44,008 nt of DNA from Candidatus Poseidoniaceae archaeon (lineage in GTDB: Archaea > Thermoplasmatota > Poseidoniia > Poseidoniales > Poseidoniaceae). The stretch spans positions 1 through 44,008 of the forward strand of contig CASIAI010000003.1 of assembly GCA_949372655.1 (NCBI GenBank), read 5' to 3'. Numbering within the stretch: position 1 is the first letter of the stretch; every line of letters starts with the position of its first letter. Positions 25,371 to 34,097 of the stretch are shown here, one piece after another. The translations under genes were made by a program, and so were the position numbers. A model generated the notes under the pieces. That model saw only the letters and a program-made list of their open reading frames with translations, ran no database searches and had not been told where the DNA came from.

Positions 25371-25912
25371 AACGCCTGTTCCGTCATTTGAGTTCCGAGT
25401 GCATCACTGGACACATCGTGTCCAATGTCTCGCAAGGGTATGAACAGAAAACCCTCAAGTGCTCAATATAGCTTCACACCGTCTCTCAAGGGCTAATACA
25501 GACAACCGACATATCATTTCCACTAAATCGCAAGGGTTCTTGCAAACCCCTCAATACATTATGGGGGAGTATAATGGGTGTTCAGCCCCCCAGTACTGAG
25601 CCTAACGACTTGACAGGCGTATCACGGAAGGGTATCGCGATGGACCTTGTGTTAAACTATCCGTTGAAGCCTTTTTTGACTGCTCCGAGATTGTGGCTTA
25701 CTGCGTTTGAAATTTGGTTATACAGTAGCTTGTTAGATATCATTAGCGCTGTCATGGAAACTTCACTCAGATATCATCAATTTCCAGTGTTTCCATAAGG
25801 ATTATGTGAGGTCGGCTACAAGTCCTTTTGTTAATTTTTAGTTTAAATTGAATTAGAGATATTACCATGGAATTTGAAAAGCCTGATGAACCTGAATTTG
25901 TTGGGAGCCAAT
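25371..25912. other. Intergenic region holding the right island boundary
   Basis: It contains the right inverted repeat (25507-25596) and several variants of GGGTATCGCAAGGG (25434, 25529, 25627). A short open frame at 25574-25798 has no recognisable character and overlaps the repeat, so I do not call it. The GC content drops to the chromosomal background after about 25650. Confidence 0.6.
25507..25596 (-). repeat. Right 90-bp inverted repeat of the 9-kb island
   Basis: It is the reverse complement partner of 16712-16801 at 82 of 90 positions. It lies 136 bp after the stop of the metalloprotease and reads in the same sense relative to that gene as the left copy does to the hydrolase. It starts CGACATATCATTTCC in the transcript sense. 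It can form the same AAGGGTTC...CAAACCCCTC hairpin. Confidence 0.9.
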
Positions 25913-26941
25913 ATGCCCCTTCCTCACGGCGTTTACGAAGATGTAGTTTCAGCGATTGGTCACACACCTCTCGTACGTTTGAACAAGGTGACTGCTGACT
26001 TATCAAGCTCAGAAGTTTGGGCAAAACTCGAACGTTGTAGTCCAGGAGGCTCAATCAAAGACCGAATTGGGCTTGCAATGATTTTAGAAGCGGAACAAAA
26101 AGGTTGGCTTAAGCCCGGTGGAACCATTGTTGAAGGTACTAGTGGCAACACTGGTATTGGACTAGCGATGGTAGCAGCACAACGGGGATACAAGTGTGTA
26201 TTTACAATGCCTGATAAGATGGCAAAGGAGAAAATCGACTTGCTACGAGCTATGGGTGCAAGAGTTGAAGTTTGTCCGACTGCAGTAGAAAAAGAAGACC
26301 CTCGCTCCTATTATATGGTCGCTGAGCGACTGAGCAAGGAGATTGAAGGAGCATGGTATCCCGATCAATATTCTAATCAATCAAATCCAAAAGCCCATAT
26401 TCATTCAACTGGGCCTGAACTTTGGCAACAGACTCAAGGAGATATAACACACTTTGTCGCAACTATGGGGACAGGTGGCACCATTACAGGATGTGGAAAA
26501 TATCTAAAAGCGCAAGCACAAGAAAACGGTAAAGATTCTCCAATGATAGTTGGTGTCGATGCTGAGGGGTCAATTCTCAAAGAATGGTTTGAAGATGGAA
26601 CCATGGGTGTACCTCATGGATACAAAGTTGAGGGATTTGGTGAAGACTTTATCCCACTAGCTACTGATTTTTCAGTTATTGACGAAATTCGAATGGTTGA
26701 TGATGAGATTTGTTTCCGTATGGCTCGACGTCTTGCTAAGCAAGAAGGGTTATTCTGCGGAGGTTCATGCGGTGGAGCATTACAAATTGCACTAGACATT
26801 GCTGCTGAACACGATAAAGTAGGGCAAAAAGCAAAGATTGTTGTTATTCTCCCAGATGCAGGAAATCCATATCTTGGAAAAGTCTACAATGATGACTGGT
26901 TAAGGGATAACGGATTTGATGTCGATGGATGGGAGTGGTAA
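25913..26941 (+). CDS. cbs: Cystathionine beta-synthase-like PLP enzyme
   Basis: 342 residues. Fold type II PLP signatures are present: PGGSIKDRIG with PLP Lys49, TSGNTG, GTGGT and the late GGSCGGA. The middle section (CPTAVEKEDPRSYYMVAERL, DQYSNQSNPKAHIHSTGPEL, GVDAEGSIL, YKVEGFGEDFIP) follows human-type CBS more closely than CysK. It probably condenses serine (or an activated serine) with homocysteine to cystathionine. A CysK-like activity cannot be excluded. There are no C-terminal CBS domains. I took the start at MPLPHG, because the frame extends upstream only via a TTG. The next gene starts one base after its stop, so the pair forms a reverse transsulfuration operon. Confidence 0.85.
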   Translation: MPLPHGVYEDVVSAIGHTPLVRLNKVTADLSSSEVWAKLERCSPGGSIKDRIGLAMILEAEQKGWLKPGGTIVEGTSGNTGIGLAMVAAQRGYKCVFTMPDKMAKEKIDLLRAMGARVEVCPTAVEKEDPRSYYMVAERLSKEIEGAWYPDQYSNQSNPKAHIHSTGPELWQQTQGDITHFVATMGTGGTITGCGKYLKAQAQENGKDSPMIVGVDAEGSILKEWFEDGTMGVPHGYKVEGFGEDFIPLATDFSVIDEIRMVDDEICFRMARRLAKQEGLFCGGSCGGALQIALDIAAEHDKVGQKAKIVVILPDAGNPYLGKVYNDDWLRDNGFDVDGWEW

Positions 26942-26942
26942 T

Positions 26943-28094
26943 ATGACTGGAGATTCAACCCGCTGCGTTCATTCATCCTTGGATCCTGAAGTTACGACAG
27001 GCTCTGTACATACGCCTATTTTTCAAACCTCTACCTATGTTCAGAACGATTTTGCTGACCATCTTGGATATGAATATGCACGTGGAGATAACCCTACTCG
27101 AAATGCTCTTCAACGAGCACTAGCAGAAATGGAATCACCTCATCAAGAAGCATTTGGGTTCTGCTTTGGAAGCGGAATGGCAGCGATTACAACCATCAGT
27201 CAAATGCTCAAACAAGGCGACCATGTCATCGCATGTGACGACCTTTATGGTGGCACAGTTCGCTTATTTGACCAGATTGCTTCACGTTTCGGCATTGAAA
27301 CCAGTTATTCTCCATTGAAAAGCGGAGACCTTGGTAAAGTTGTTCGTGAAAACTCAAAAATCCTTTGGCTTGAAAGTCCAACAAATCCACTTCTTACAGT
27401 CCATGATATCAAATCATTAGCTGCTGAAGCAAAAGAACATGGTCTCATTGTCGTTGTTGATTCGACCTTTGCAACACCAATTCTACAGCGACCATTCGAG
27501 TTAGGAGCAGATATTATTGTTCATTCAACAACCAAGTATATCGGTGGCCACAGTGATGTCATCGGTGGTTGTTTAATCACTCAAAGCAAGGAACTTGCTG
27601 AAAAGATATCATTCTTGCAAAATGCAGTTGGTGCAGTTCCAGCACCGATGGATTGTTTCCTAATCCTCAGAGGACTGCGAACACTCGCTTTACGAATGAA
27701 CCGTCATTGTGAAAGTGCACAGACGTTGGCTGAGCGATTACAAGAAAATGAAAAGGTTACCCGCCTTTTCTATCCTGGGCTGGAAAGTCATCCAACTCAT
27801 GAAATCGCACAACGGCAAATGAATGCCTTTGGTGGTATTATTTCCTTAGAAGTCAAAGGTGGAGAAGAAGGTGCACGAAAATTCGCAGCACAGTTGAAAT
27901 TATTTGCAACAGCAGAAAGTTTGGGTGGAATCGAATCGCTCATCAACCATCCTTGGACAATGACGCATGCAGCAATTCCAGAGAAGCAACGATATGATGC
28001 AGGAATGACTCCGGGCTTGATTCGCTTGTCAGTTGGTATCGAAGATATGGAAGACTTATGGCAAGACCTTGTGAACGCTCTTGAAACACTCTAA
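26943..28094 (+). CDS. Cystathionine gamma-lyase / gamma-synthase family PLP enzyme
   Basis: 383 residues. Cys/Met-metabolism PLP signatures are present: EYARGDNPTRNALQ, the active-site HSTTKYIGGHSDVIGG with the PLP Lys, and the C-terminal ESLGGIESLINHP ... GLIRLSVGIED. Following a CBS-like gene, the likely role is cleavage of cystathionine to cysteine, 2-oxobutyrate and ammonia. Gamma-synthase activity is the alternative. The ATG at 26943 begins one base after the previous stop. Confidence 0.88.
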   Translation: MTGDSTRCVHSSLDPEVTTGSVHTPIFQTSTYVQNDFADHLGYEYARGDNPTRNALQRALAEMESPHQEAFGFCFGSGMAAITTISQMLKQGDHVIACDDLYGGTVRLFDQIASRFGIETSYSPLKSGDLGKVVRENSKILWLESPTNPLLTVHDIKSLAAEAKEHGLIVVVDSTFATPILQRPFELGADIIVHSTTKYIGGHSDVIGGCLITQSKELAEKISFLQNAVGAVPAPMDCFLILRGLRTLALRMNRHCESAQTLAERLQENEKVTRLFYPGLESHPTHEIAQRQMNAFGGIISLEVKGGEEGARKFAAQLKLFATAESLGGIESLINHPWTMTHAAIPEKQRYDAGMTPGLIRLSVGIEDMEDLWQDLVNALETL

Positions 28095-28269
28095 CTAGTG
28101 TTAATTCAAGGAATAAGTATTCCATAGAAGAATGGTAAGTTGTGTGCTGGAACTGAGTACCATATACTTACCAGTTGATGCAAAGGAGCCCTTTACTAAA
28201 TTGAGGATAATCAATTTATTGTAAATGGGATTTATATCCGTTCAAGGTGAAACATTGGTTTATTCTCTA

Positions 28270-28851
28270 CTAGTTTTTATTGATAAAATATGACTTTATT
28301 TTGATGGCGATGCCCGTTAAGAGTATCAAGTATGTCAGACTTAACAAAACCCATTTTATCATATTGATTCCTGACCCTACTGAAGCGAGTGTTTCAGAAA
28401 CTGAGTTTGAATCGAGATAACTATTTATCATCAATATTTCAACAAAGTTTTCAGCCCAGTCTGCAACCATAGCAAGAATAGGCACCACCAAAAGTATTCT
28501 TCGACTATTGAATAAGTACATTATCCAAGAGCCATACATAGTGGCATAGATGATTGCAAAAATCACATCCCAAATTTGTAGGAACTCACTATAGCAGTCA
28601 AGTTGATCTTGACTCCTTAATTCAAAGAAATCTTGAACCATCTGCAAAGTATAACTGAATGTTAGCCCCAAGGAATTAGAACTATCGTCTAGCCTGAAGC
28701 ATTTACCAACTGGGTCTAAAACAAGTACTGAGTATAGAACAAAGGTTAGAGTTGATCCAATAGCCATGTATAGGATTCTCCGGCTTTCTGAAGGCTTCTC
28801 CGTCATTATTGTGCCTGAATCGACTTCAGAGGACTCTTTATCCATATGCAA
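28270..28851 (-). CDS. Membrane protein, four to five TM segments
   Basis: 193 residues with hydrophobic segments at about 28-47, 94-112, 118-134 and 160-182. An acidic N-terminus (KESSEVDSGT) precedes them. No family is recognised. It lies downstream of a large surface protein gene on the same strand (gap about 65 bp), so the two may be co-transcribed. Confidence 0.6.
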   Translation of the reverse strand: MHMDKESSEVDSGTIMTEKPSESRRILYMAIGSTLTFVLYSVLVLDPVGKCFRLDDSSNSLGLTFSYTLQMVQDFFELRSQDQLDCYSEFLQIWDVIFAIIYATMYGSWIMYLFNSRRILLVVPILAMVADWAENFVEILMINSYLDSNSVSETLASVGSGINMIKWVLLSLTYLILLTGIAIKIKSYFINKN

Positions 28852-28915
28852 CGCTGAATGGGACTACAGATAGGCTTTATGTATTAACCCATATTAGATA
28901 TGGATTGATTATGTT

Positions 28916-31294
28916 CTATTTGATATAATTATTAAACCATGAATCTTCAGATTTGGTTGGAAGTCCAGAAGGAGTCTTAGGTTGTTTAGGACCCCTTAAC
29001 ATAAGTGAAATTCCAATTAGAACAAGTACTGAACTTATTGCGATTAGTATGTTGATATTTGAGTTGGAATCTTTGTCTGATTTAACGCCTGCTTGATTAT
29101 CTTCATTTTGTATATTAGCATCTGTTTGATTAGTTTGTGAAGACTCAATCAAACATGAAGTGCAGAAATTGGTATATACCGAAGCAGAATTACCAGTTAG
29201 GTCAAATACAGTAAAGGAGATTGTGATATTGGCTACCTGTTGTGAAATTGACATTTCAATCTCTGGACTCACTTTAGTTAAATCAATACTTTGTCTGACT
29301 ACATTGGTCGAAATTGAATAATTCATCAAAACTGAGTCATCACTTAATGAAAATTTAACAGTATAACTGCCAGCCTCTAAATTAGAGAAAGTCGCTTCTT
29401 CGCCACCATTGAACCATCTACTTGTTTCAAGTTTCATATCTGAATCATAAAGTTTCAATTGAATTTTTGGAGCCTCACGGTCTTCAACTACTGTACTACT
29501 TAGTGTCCAGTCTTCAAAGTCGATATCATTACCAAACAGGTCTATTGCACCGATTGCATATACTGCAGTTACGACTTCTCCTTCTTGAGCGACAGTATCG
29601 ACTACCACCATATGTAGAGATGCTCCATTATTTTCTTTTTGAGATACTTTTACCCAGAATGATTCCTCTGTAACATCTGAGTATAAACTTCGATAGATAT
29701 GCCAGATAGTCCCTTGCTCAGTTCCGTCTCCGGTCCATGTTAATTCAGTAGAACCATCCAGTTGATATTTTACATTCAAAGTACTTGGGGCAGTAGGTGT
29801 GTTGTGGTCTTCATTAATCGAAGATAATAAAGCGTTTTTCGATAGTGTAATATTAGACTGAGGGGATGTTAAATTTTGTGTTCCGAATGAAGCAATAACG
29901 GTTATTGCATACCATGATTTTTGAGAAATACCCTCTTCGATTGTATGATTATAATGTTGAATGCCCTCTTCTATAGTTTGAAGAAGCGTGACGCTCGAAG
30001 TTCCAAATGATGTTTCATTTATTTGTCCGGAAGTTGAACTCCAGATTTGGTAAGTCGCTTCAGAATGATTCTCTAAATCAGTCCATGTCAAAGTTGTAGT
30101 TCCAGCTGAATACGATGCAGTTAAGTCAGTAACAATATTTTCATCTGCTTCTAAAGTGAATTCTTTAAGATTGGCTTTAGGTGCGAGAGTAAAGTCAGTT
30201 TGCTGATTGCCAAGTTCGTCTGAAAGGGTGATTAGATAGTATGTTTGACCACTATAACCGCTGACTACAGTATAATTATAGTGGGTTGAGTTTGCAGCCA
30301 ATTGAGATATTTCCTCAACTCCGTCGGCGCTAATATCTGTTATTGGTGAAGAACTACGCCAAATATGTAAGGTATGGTTCGCATCTTCGATAACCGAGCC
30401 ATTCCAAACTAATGCAGTCATCGAGTTAGTGTTATTGAAATTCACATTCAATGTACCAGTAATAGAAGAGCCTATGTTGTCCTCAGTAATACCCTGAGTC
30501 AAAGTATTACCAGAGACTAAACGGGAGTCTTGCTGGTTGTTGAAGGAGTGTAATACGGTATAGTAACTTACACGACTGGTACTTGGTGGATGAATTATCG
30601 TGTACGAATTGATACCTTGCGAAAGATTACTAACGACTTCCACTTTGTTCAAAGTTTCCCAATTACTAATATTAGCCATAACAGAATGACTCCAGATTGT
30701 GGTATTGTGGTAGGAGTTAATCGAAGAATCGACTTGTGAAATATCTATCCAACTCAGGTGAGTGGTAGCGTTTTGGATATTATAGGAAGCTTGTAGATAG
30801 TAAGGAGAAGAAATTGGAGAGCCAAATTCTTGCACAGGTTCACTAAGTGTACCGTTACCAATTGAAAAGTTACTGATTACAGAACCATCTTCTAAGGTAC
30901 TAATTACACCGTAGTAGTAAGTACCATTTGTATTTGCAGGAGTGTTGTAAACAACTGAATGTACTCTATCTTTGCATTCACCAAAGGTATCATCTTCTAG
31001 ACAAGCTTGGATACTATCTGAGATCTTTTCAGTTTGTTGATAGTTTGAACTATTCAAAGGTTCATCAGAACGGTACAAAGTATAGTTAGTTGACTTCAAT
31101 TCTTCAAGAATTAAGTAGTTAGTTGTATTGACATTATTCCAAGTTAAAGTCACAGTTTCCTTGATTGAATCGACTGACGCCTCAAGGTTTTTCGCTTCAA
31201 AGTCAGACTCAGTAGACCCGTCAGCCTGTACAGAATTAATCATAGGAGTTAGCATGAGAATTATCAAAAAAATGGAAATCTTACGTCTGTTCAT
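28916..31294 (-). CDS. Large secreted, membrane-anchored fibronectin-type-III-like protein
   Basis: About 792 residues. The N-terminal signal is MNRRKISIFLIILMLTPMINSVQA. The body has several repeats of the pattern LTWxxxxxxxxYxIWRSxxPI ... YNYTV ... YYLITLSDxxGN, typical of fibronectin III-like beta-sandwich modules. N-glycosylation sequons (NxS/T) are abundant. A C-terminal membrane helix (INILIAISSVLVLIGISLML) and a short basic tail end the protein. It is probably a cell-surface adhesin or S-layer-associated protein. I preferred the second ATG because GAGGG lies at a good distance. Confidence 0.8.
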   Translation of the reverse strand: MNRRKISIFLIILMLTPMINSVQADGSTESDFEAKNLEASVDSIKETVTLTWNNVNTTNYLILEELKSTNYTLYRSDEPLNSSNYQQTEKISDSIQACLEDDTFGECKDRVHSVVYNTPANTNGTYYYGVISTLEDGSVISNFSIGNGTLSEPVQEFGSPISSPYYLQASYNIQNATTHLSWIDISQVDSSINSYHNTTIWSHSVMANISNWETLNKVEVVSNLSQGINSYTIIHPPSTSRVSYYTVLHSFNNQQDSRLVSGNTLTQGITEDNIGSSITGTLNVNFNNTNSMTALVWNGSVIEDANHTLHIWRSSSPITDISADGVEEISQLAANSTHYNYTVVSGYSGQTYYLITLSDELGNQQTDFTLAPKANLKEFTLEADENIVTDLTASYSAGTTTLTWTDLENHSEATYQIWSSTSGQINETSFGTSSVTLLQTIEEGIQHYNHTIEEGISQKSWYAITVIASFGTQNLTSPQSNITLSKNALLSSINEDHNTPTAPSTLNVKYQLDGSTELTWTGDGTEQGTIWHIYRSLYSDVTEESFWVKVSQKENNGASLHMVVVDTVAQEGEVVTAVYAIGAIDLFGNDIDFEDWTLSSTVVEDREAPKIQLKLYDSDMKLETSRWFNGGEEATFSNLEAGSYTVKFSLSDDSVLMNYSISTNVVRQSIDLTKVSPEIEMSISQQVANITISFTVFDLTGNSASVYTNFCTSCLIESSQTNQTDANIQNEDNQAGVKSDKDSNSNINILIAISSVLVLIGISLMLRGPKQPKTPSGLPTKSEDSWFNNYIK

Positions 31295-31392
31295 TATCAT
31301 CCCTCATGGCGGGCTACTCAAACACCACTTATGTGAATTTTCCATACAGGCTATACCAAAACGCTCATGAACAACGGTGATGACGAGCGCTC

Positions 31393-31815
31393 ATGCTTCA
31401 CGACATAATACATGAAATGGAACCTAGCGATCGCTTCCAATATGCTCAACTTTTGGGTCACCTCGCCAGTGTTGATAGTAATATTTCGACAGTCGAACTC
31501 GCTTTTTATGAACAACGTTTAGGGGCTACATTACTTTCTCCGGAACGTAAGCAACAACTTAGAGAAGGTTTGAAGCAAGGTATTGACCTTGAGAGTCATC
31601 TAGCAAGTATGACTCCTAGGACAATTAAACTAGCACTAAGAGATATTTGTTTGATGACCATGGTTGACCGAGAAGTTGACGAAACTGAACGAGCAGTGCT
31701 AAACATAGTTGCTAAAGCAGCAGGTCTTCCTCAACAACACGTCGATAAGTTACTGCAATGGGTAGTCAAAGGTTTTCACTGGATGCAAGATGGCTACAAT
31801 GTGTTAGAGATTTGA
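31393..31815 (+). CDS. TerB-like domain protein
   Basis: 140 residues, all-helical by eye. The pattern QYAQLLGHLASVDSNISTVELAFYEQRL ... LRDICLMTMVDREVDETERAVLNIVAKAAGL matches TerB/DjlA-type domains with paired acidic D-x-x-(I/V)-x-x-x-E motifs that may bind metal. The exact role is unknown. It converges with the DUF2817 gene, and the two 3' ends overlap by 12 bp. Confidence 0.7.
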   Translation: MLHDIIHEMEPSDRFQYAQLLGHLASVDSNISTVELAFYEQRLGATLLSPERKQQLREGLKQGIDLESHLASMTPRTIKLALRDICLMTMVDREVDETERAVLNIVAKAAGLPQQHVDKLLQWVVKGFHWMQDGYNVLEI

Positions 31816-32913
31816 TAGATCCTTTGTTGCACAATTGAATACTATTTTACCTCGGCTGATTACTTTGTCTTGCCAAACAGTATCATCAGGATTGAATGTT
31901 CTTAACATCTTTAGTCTACTCCAATGTCGTTTAGCCTCTTGTTGTGAATCATATTGACCCCACTGTGTCCAGCGATTCTCAGTTCTACTTGCTCTAATTA
32001 CTTTTACAGGGCTGAAGGTTCCAAATTCTTGAGTGATGGACGTCCAATTAATTTTGTCATAACGGTCTTCTAAGCCTTGGTGTAAGTCCCCATCTATCTG
32101 GTAGCCCACTCCTGCATTAGGGTCTAGACTCTCGACATGGCCAGGGAATAAATCATTCAACTTTTCTAATTTAGAATTTGAAGTATTAGGTGATACAAGA
32201 AGTGTATCATGTCCGCTTGGACCCAATCCAGTATGCAAATCAATAGCCCAAATATGTGAAACTGTTTTGAGGTTTTCATCTAGCCATTCAAGTATTAATT
32301 TAGGCCCAAGTTGCAGAGACTTACCGCCAAATTGTATTGCTTTAGGATACTCGTATTGTCCTTCTGCAACCCATTGCTTAACATTGTTAAATCCATGACG
32401 CATGATTAATTTCACTGCGTTAAAGAGAAATAAACGGTCTCTTTGTTTGGGTGGTGTTTGTGGATTAAAGAATTCTCTTATGTATTCATAACCCTCTGGT
32501 GTGCCTGAATAAGATTGCCGGGAAGTAAGGAAGTTTCTGTTTAAGTCTACATTATTTTCATTAAACCTTCTCCACCAAGCCATGCCATACGGATTAACTG
32601 TGTGAATGAAAATAACTGCATGGTCTTCGAAGGGTTCTTGTTTCGCCATTTCGCTCATTATTGATAATTGAATGGCACTCCCCGGATATCCTTCAACACC
32701 ATGTACACCTGAACTTGAAAGTAAAACTTTGGCACTATCTAATGAACCTATGACTGCGATGTCAATGGCCAATGGTTCTTTTTCAGGGCCCTCCATCCCT
32801 AGCATTAGCCTCTCATATCTCACTTGATGATTACCTTCTCTTAGTGAGTCACAAGCCATAGAGAATCTTCCAGCAGCCTCAGAGTAAGACTGGGAGAACC
32901 ATCTGCTCGACAT
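31804..32913 (-). CDS. DUF2817 / M14-type metallocarboxypeptidase-like protein
   Basis: About 369 residues. SSGVHGVEGYPGSAIQ, then HTVNPYGMAWWRRFNENNVDLNRNF and DLHTGLGPSGHDTLLV are the characteristic blocks of DUF2817. They correspond to the HxxE zinc site, the NPDG/NRN substrate region and the third His of M14 carboxypeptidases. No signal peptide is seen, so it is probably cytoplasmic. It likely hydrolyses an amide or peptide bond. I chose the ATG over a GTG two codons upstream. Confidence 0.82.
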   Translation of the reverse strand: MSSRWFSQSYSEAAGRFSMACDSLREGNHQVRYERLMLGMEGPEKEPLAIDIAVIGSLDSAKVLLSSSGVHGVEGYPGSAIQLSIMSEMAKQEPFEDHAVIFIHTVNPYGMAWWRRFNENNVDLNRNFLTSRQSYSGTPEGYEYIREFFNPQTPPKQRDRLFLFNAVKLIMRHGFNNVKQWVAEGQYEYPKAIQFGGKSLQLGPKLILEWLDENLKTVSHIWAIDLHTGLGPSGHDTLLVSPNTSNSKLEKLNDLFPGHVESLDPNAGVGYQIDGDLHQGLEDRYDKINWTSITQEFGTFSPVKVIRASRTENRWTQWGQYDSQQEAKRHWSRLKMLRTFNPDDTVWQDKVISRGKIVFNCATKDLSNL

Positions 32914-32976
32914 TGTCACTGCTAACTGGGTTCAGGGTTTTATGCTTCGCAATATTTATTGCTTAATAATCACAAA

Positions 32977-33336
32977 TTAAGATTTGATTTCTAACTGTTC
33001 GGCATCTTCAACCAGGGTAAAGCCGAAATTACCGCTAGCGCTATCATAATCAATATTAGAGAATAAAACTTTCATTCTTCTATCTTCAAATGGGTCGTGG
33101 AACCAAGGTTGTCCACCTCGAAAAATCTTAAGGATCTCTTTGTAATCAATCATTGGCATTTTCCCTGTTATTGTGTAGACTGCCGACTCGGCTCCTTCAT
33201 CGAGCAGATCATCTCCCTCATTACCTCTAATTACAGTTCTTTGCATACGTCTTTTGATATTCATATGAACATTACAATTAGAGATTCTTATCCAATCTTT
33301 TCCGACATTAGCGATATAGCACTCACCTGCTTCCAT
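32977..33336 (-). CDS. Conserved-looking hypothetical protein
   Basis: 119 residues, mixed alpha/beta, no signal peptide or membrane segment. There are two cysteines near the N-terminus. The segment SAVYTITGKMPMIDYKEILKIF ... PWFHDPFEDRRMKVLFSNIDYDSASG looks like an ordered globular domain. I recognise no family. It lies upstream of the DUF2817 gene on the same strand (gap about 60 bp). Confidence 0.6.
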   Translation of the reverse strand: MEAGECYIANVGKDWIRISNCNVHMNIKRRMQRTVIRGNEGDDLLDEGAESAVYTITGKMPMIDYKEILKIFRGGQPWFHDPFEDRRMKVLFSNIDYDSASGNFGFTLVEDAEQLEIKS

Positions 33337-33515
33337 AGATATCCCTAAGGCTCAAGGCATTTATCCTTATTGAATATTTAGTCATTTTATAAATTGTAAA
33401 TCTAAGCACTAATATCTAATTTGAACCATAGTCAAGTGGTTATTAAAAGGTCATTTGAGGTGATTTACTTAGGGAAACTTCATACCTATTGTAAAGCCAA
33501 TAATGTAATGATGGG

Positions 33516-34043
33516 ATGCGTATGACTGAGCGAAAGCAGGATTCTTTAACGGAGAAGTTCCTTGAATCATTGATTCAAGATAATCAATATCAGATGGAGA
33601 AAGAACAACAAGAAATTACCCTTCAAGTAAAAACTTCACCCGAGGTTGATGATGATGAGTCGTTTTCTAATCTAGCAAATAGAATTGTTGATGAGGTAAT
33701 ATCTACTAGTTCACATACTGATTTAGCAAAGAAGGTTCTTGGACAAGCTGGAATAAACACAAATGATGGTCCAGCAGAACCCCAAGTATTCAACGGTCAT
33801 TTGAGACATGTTGGCAAGAGGGCGAGAAAAGTTGCTCGTAAAGAGAATACGAATCTTAGAATAAGGAAAGTAAAGGTTCAGTCAAGAGGTGCTCCACCTA
33901 GTATGAAACGAAGAGGTGCCCCTCCTATGACAAGAGTTAGACCATCTATTGGTATGGAAGATGAAGTTAGGCTTTCTGCTAGGTCTTCTGATAATAGTAG
34001 AGGCAAACCAAAGAAGAAATCTCGTCGATTTTTCCGAAGGTGA
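33516..34043 (+). CDS. Hypothetical protein with a very basic C-terminus
   Basis: 175 residues. The N-terminal half is acidic and helical. The C-terminal half is rich in Arg/Lys (KRARKVARKE, SRGAPPSMKRRGAPPMTRVR) and ends in KPKKKSRRFFRR, with a repeated RGAPP motif. It probably binds nucleic acid or ribosomes by charge, but no family is recognised. It lies 54 bp ahead of the acyl-CoA dehydrogenase on the same strand. Confidence 0.6.
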   Translation: MRMTERKQDSLTEKFLESLIQDNQYQMEKEQQEITLQVKTSPEVDDDESFSNLANRIVDEVISTSSHTDLAKKVLGQAGINTNDGPAEPQVFNGHLRHVGKRARKVARKENTNLRIRKVKVQSRGAPPSMKRRGAPPMTRVRPSIGMEDEVRLSARSSDNSRGKPKKKSRRFFRR

Positions 34044-34097
34044 TTATTACAAACGGTCAAAAAGGGAGAGCCTTCCCCCATAATGTAGGTGGTCTAT

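Noticed and set aside
16712-25596. Is the island a standard IS-type composite transposon?
   Set aside because: No transposase is encoded. The repeats do not have sharp ends because weaker similarity continues outward, and I see no target-site duplication.
25574-25798. A 74-residue plus-strand frame after the right inverted repeat.
   Set aside because: It begins inside the repeat and has no recognisable domain or ribosome site. At most it is a gene remnant.
25865-25880. TACCATGG just before the CBS-like gene, similar to the repeat palindrome.
   Set aside because: Only eight bases match and nothing of the other blocks follows.
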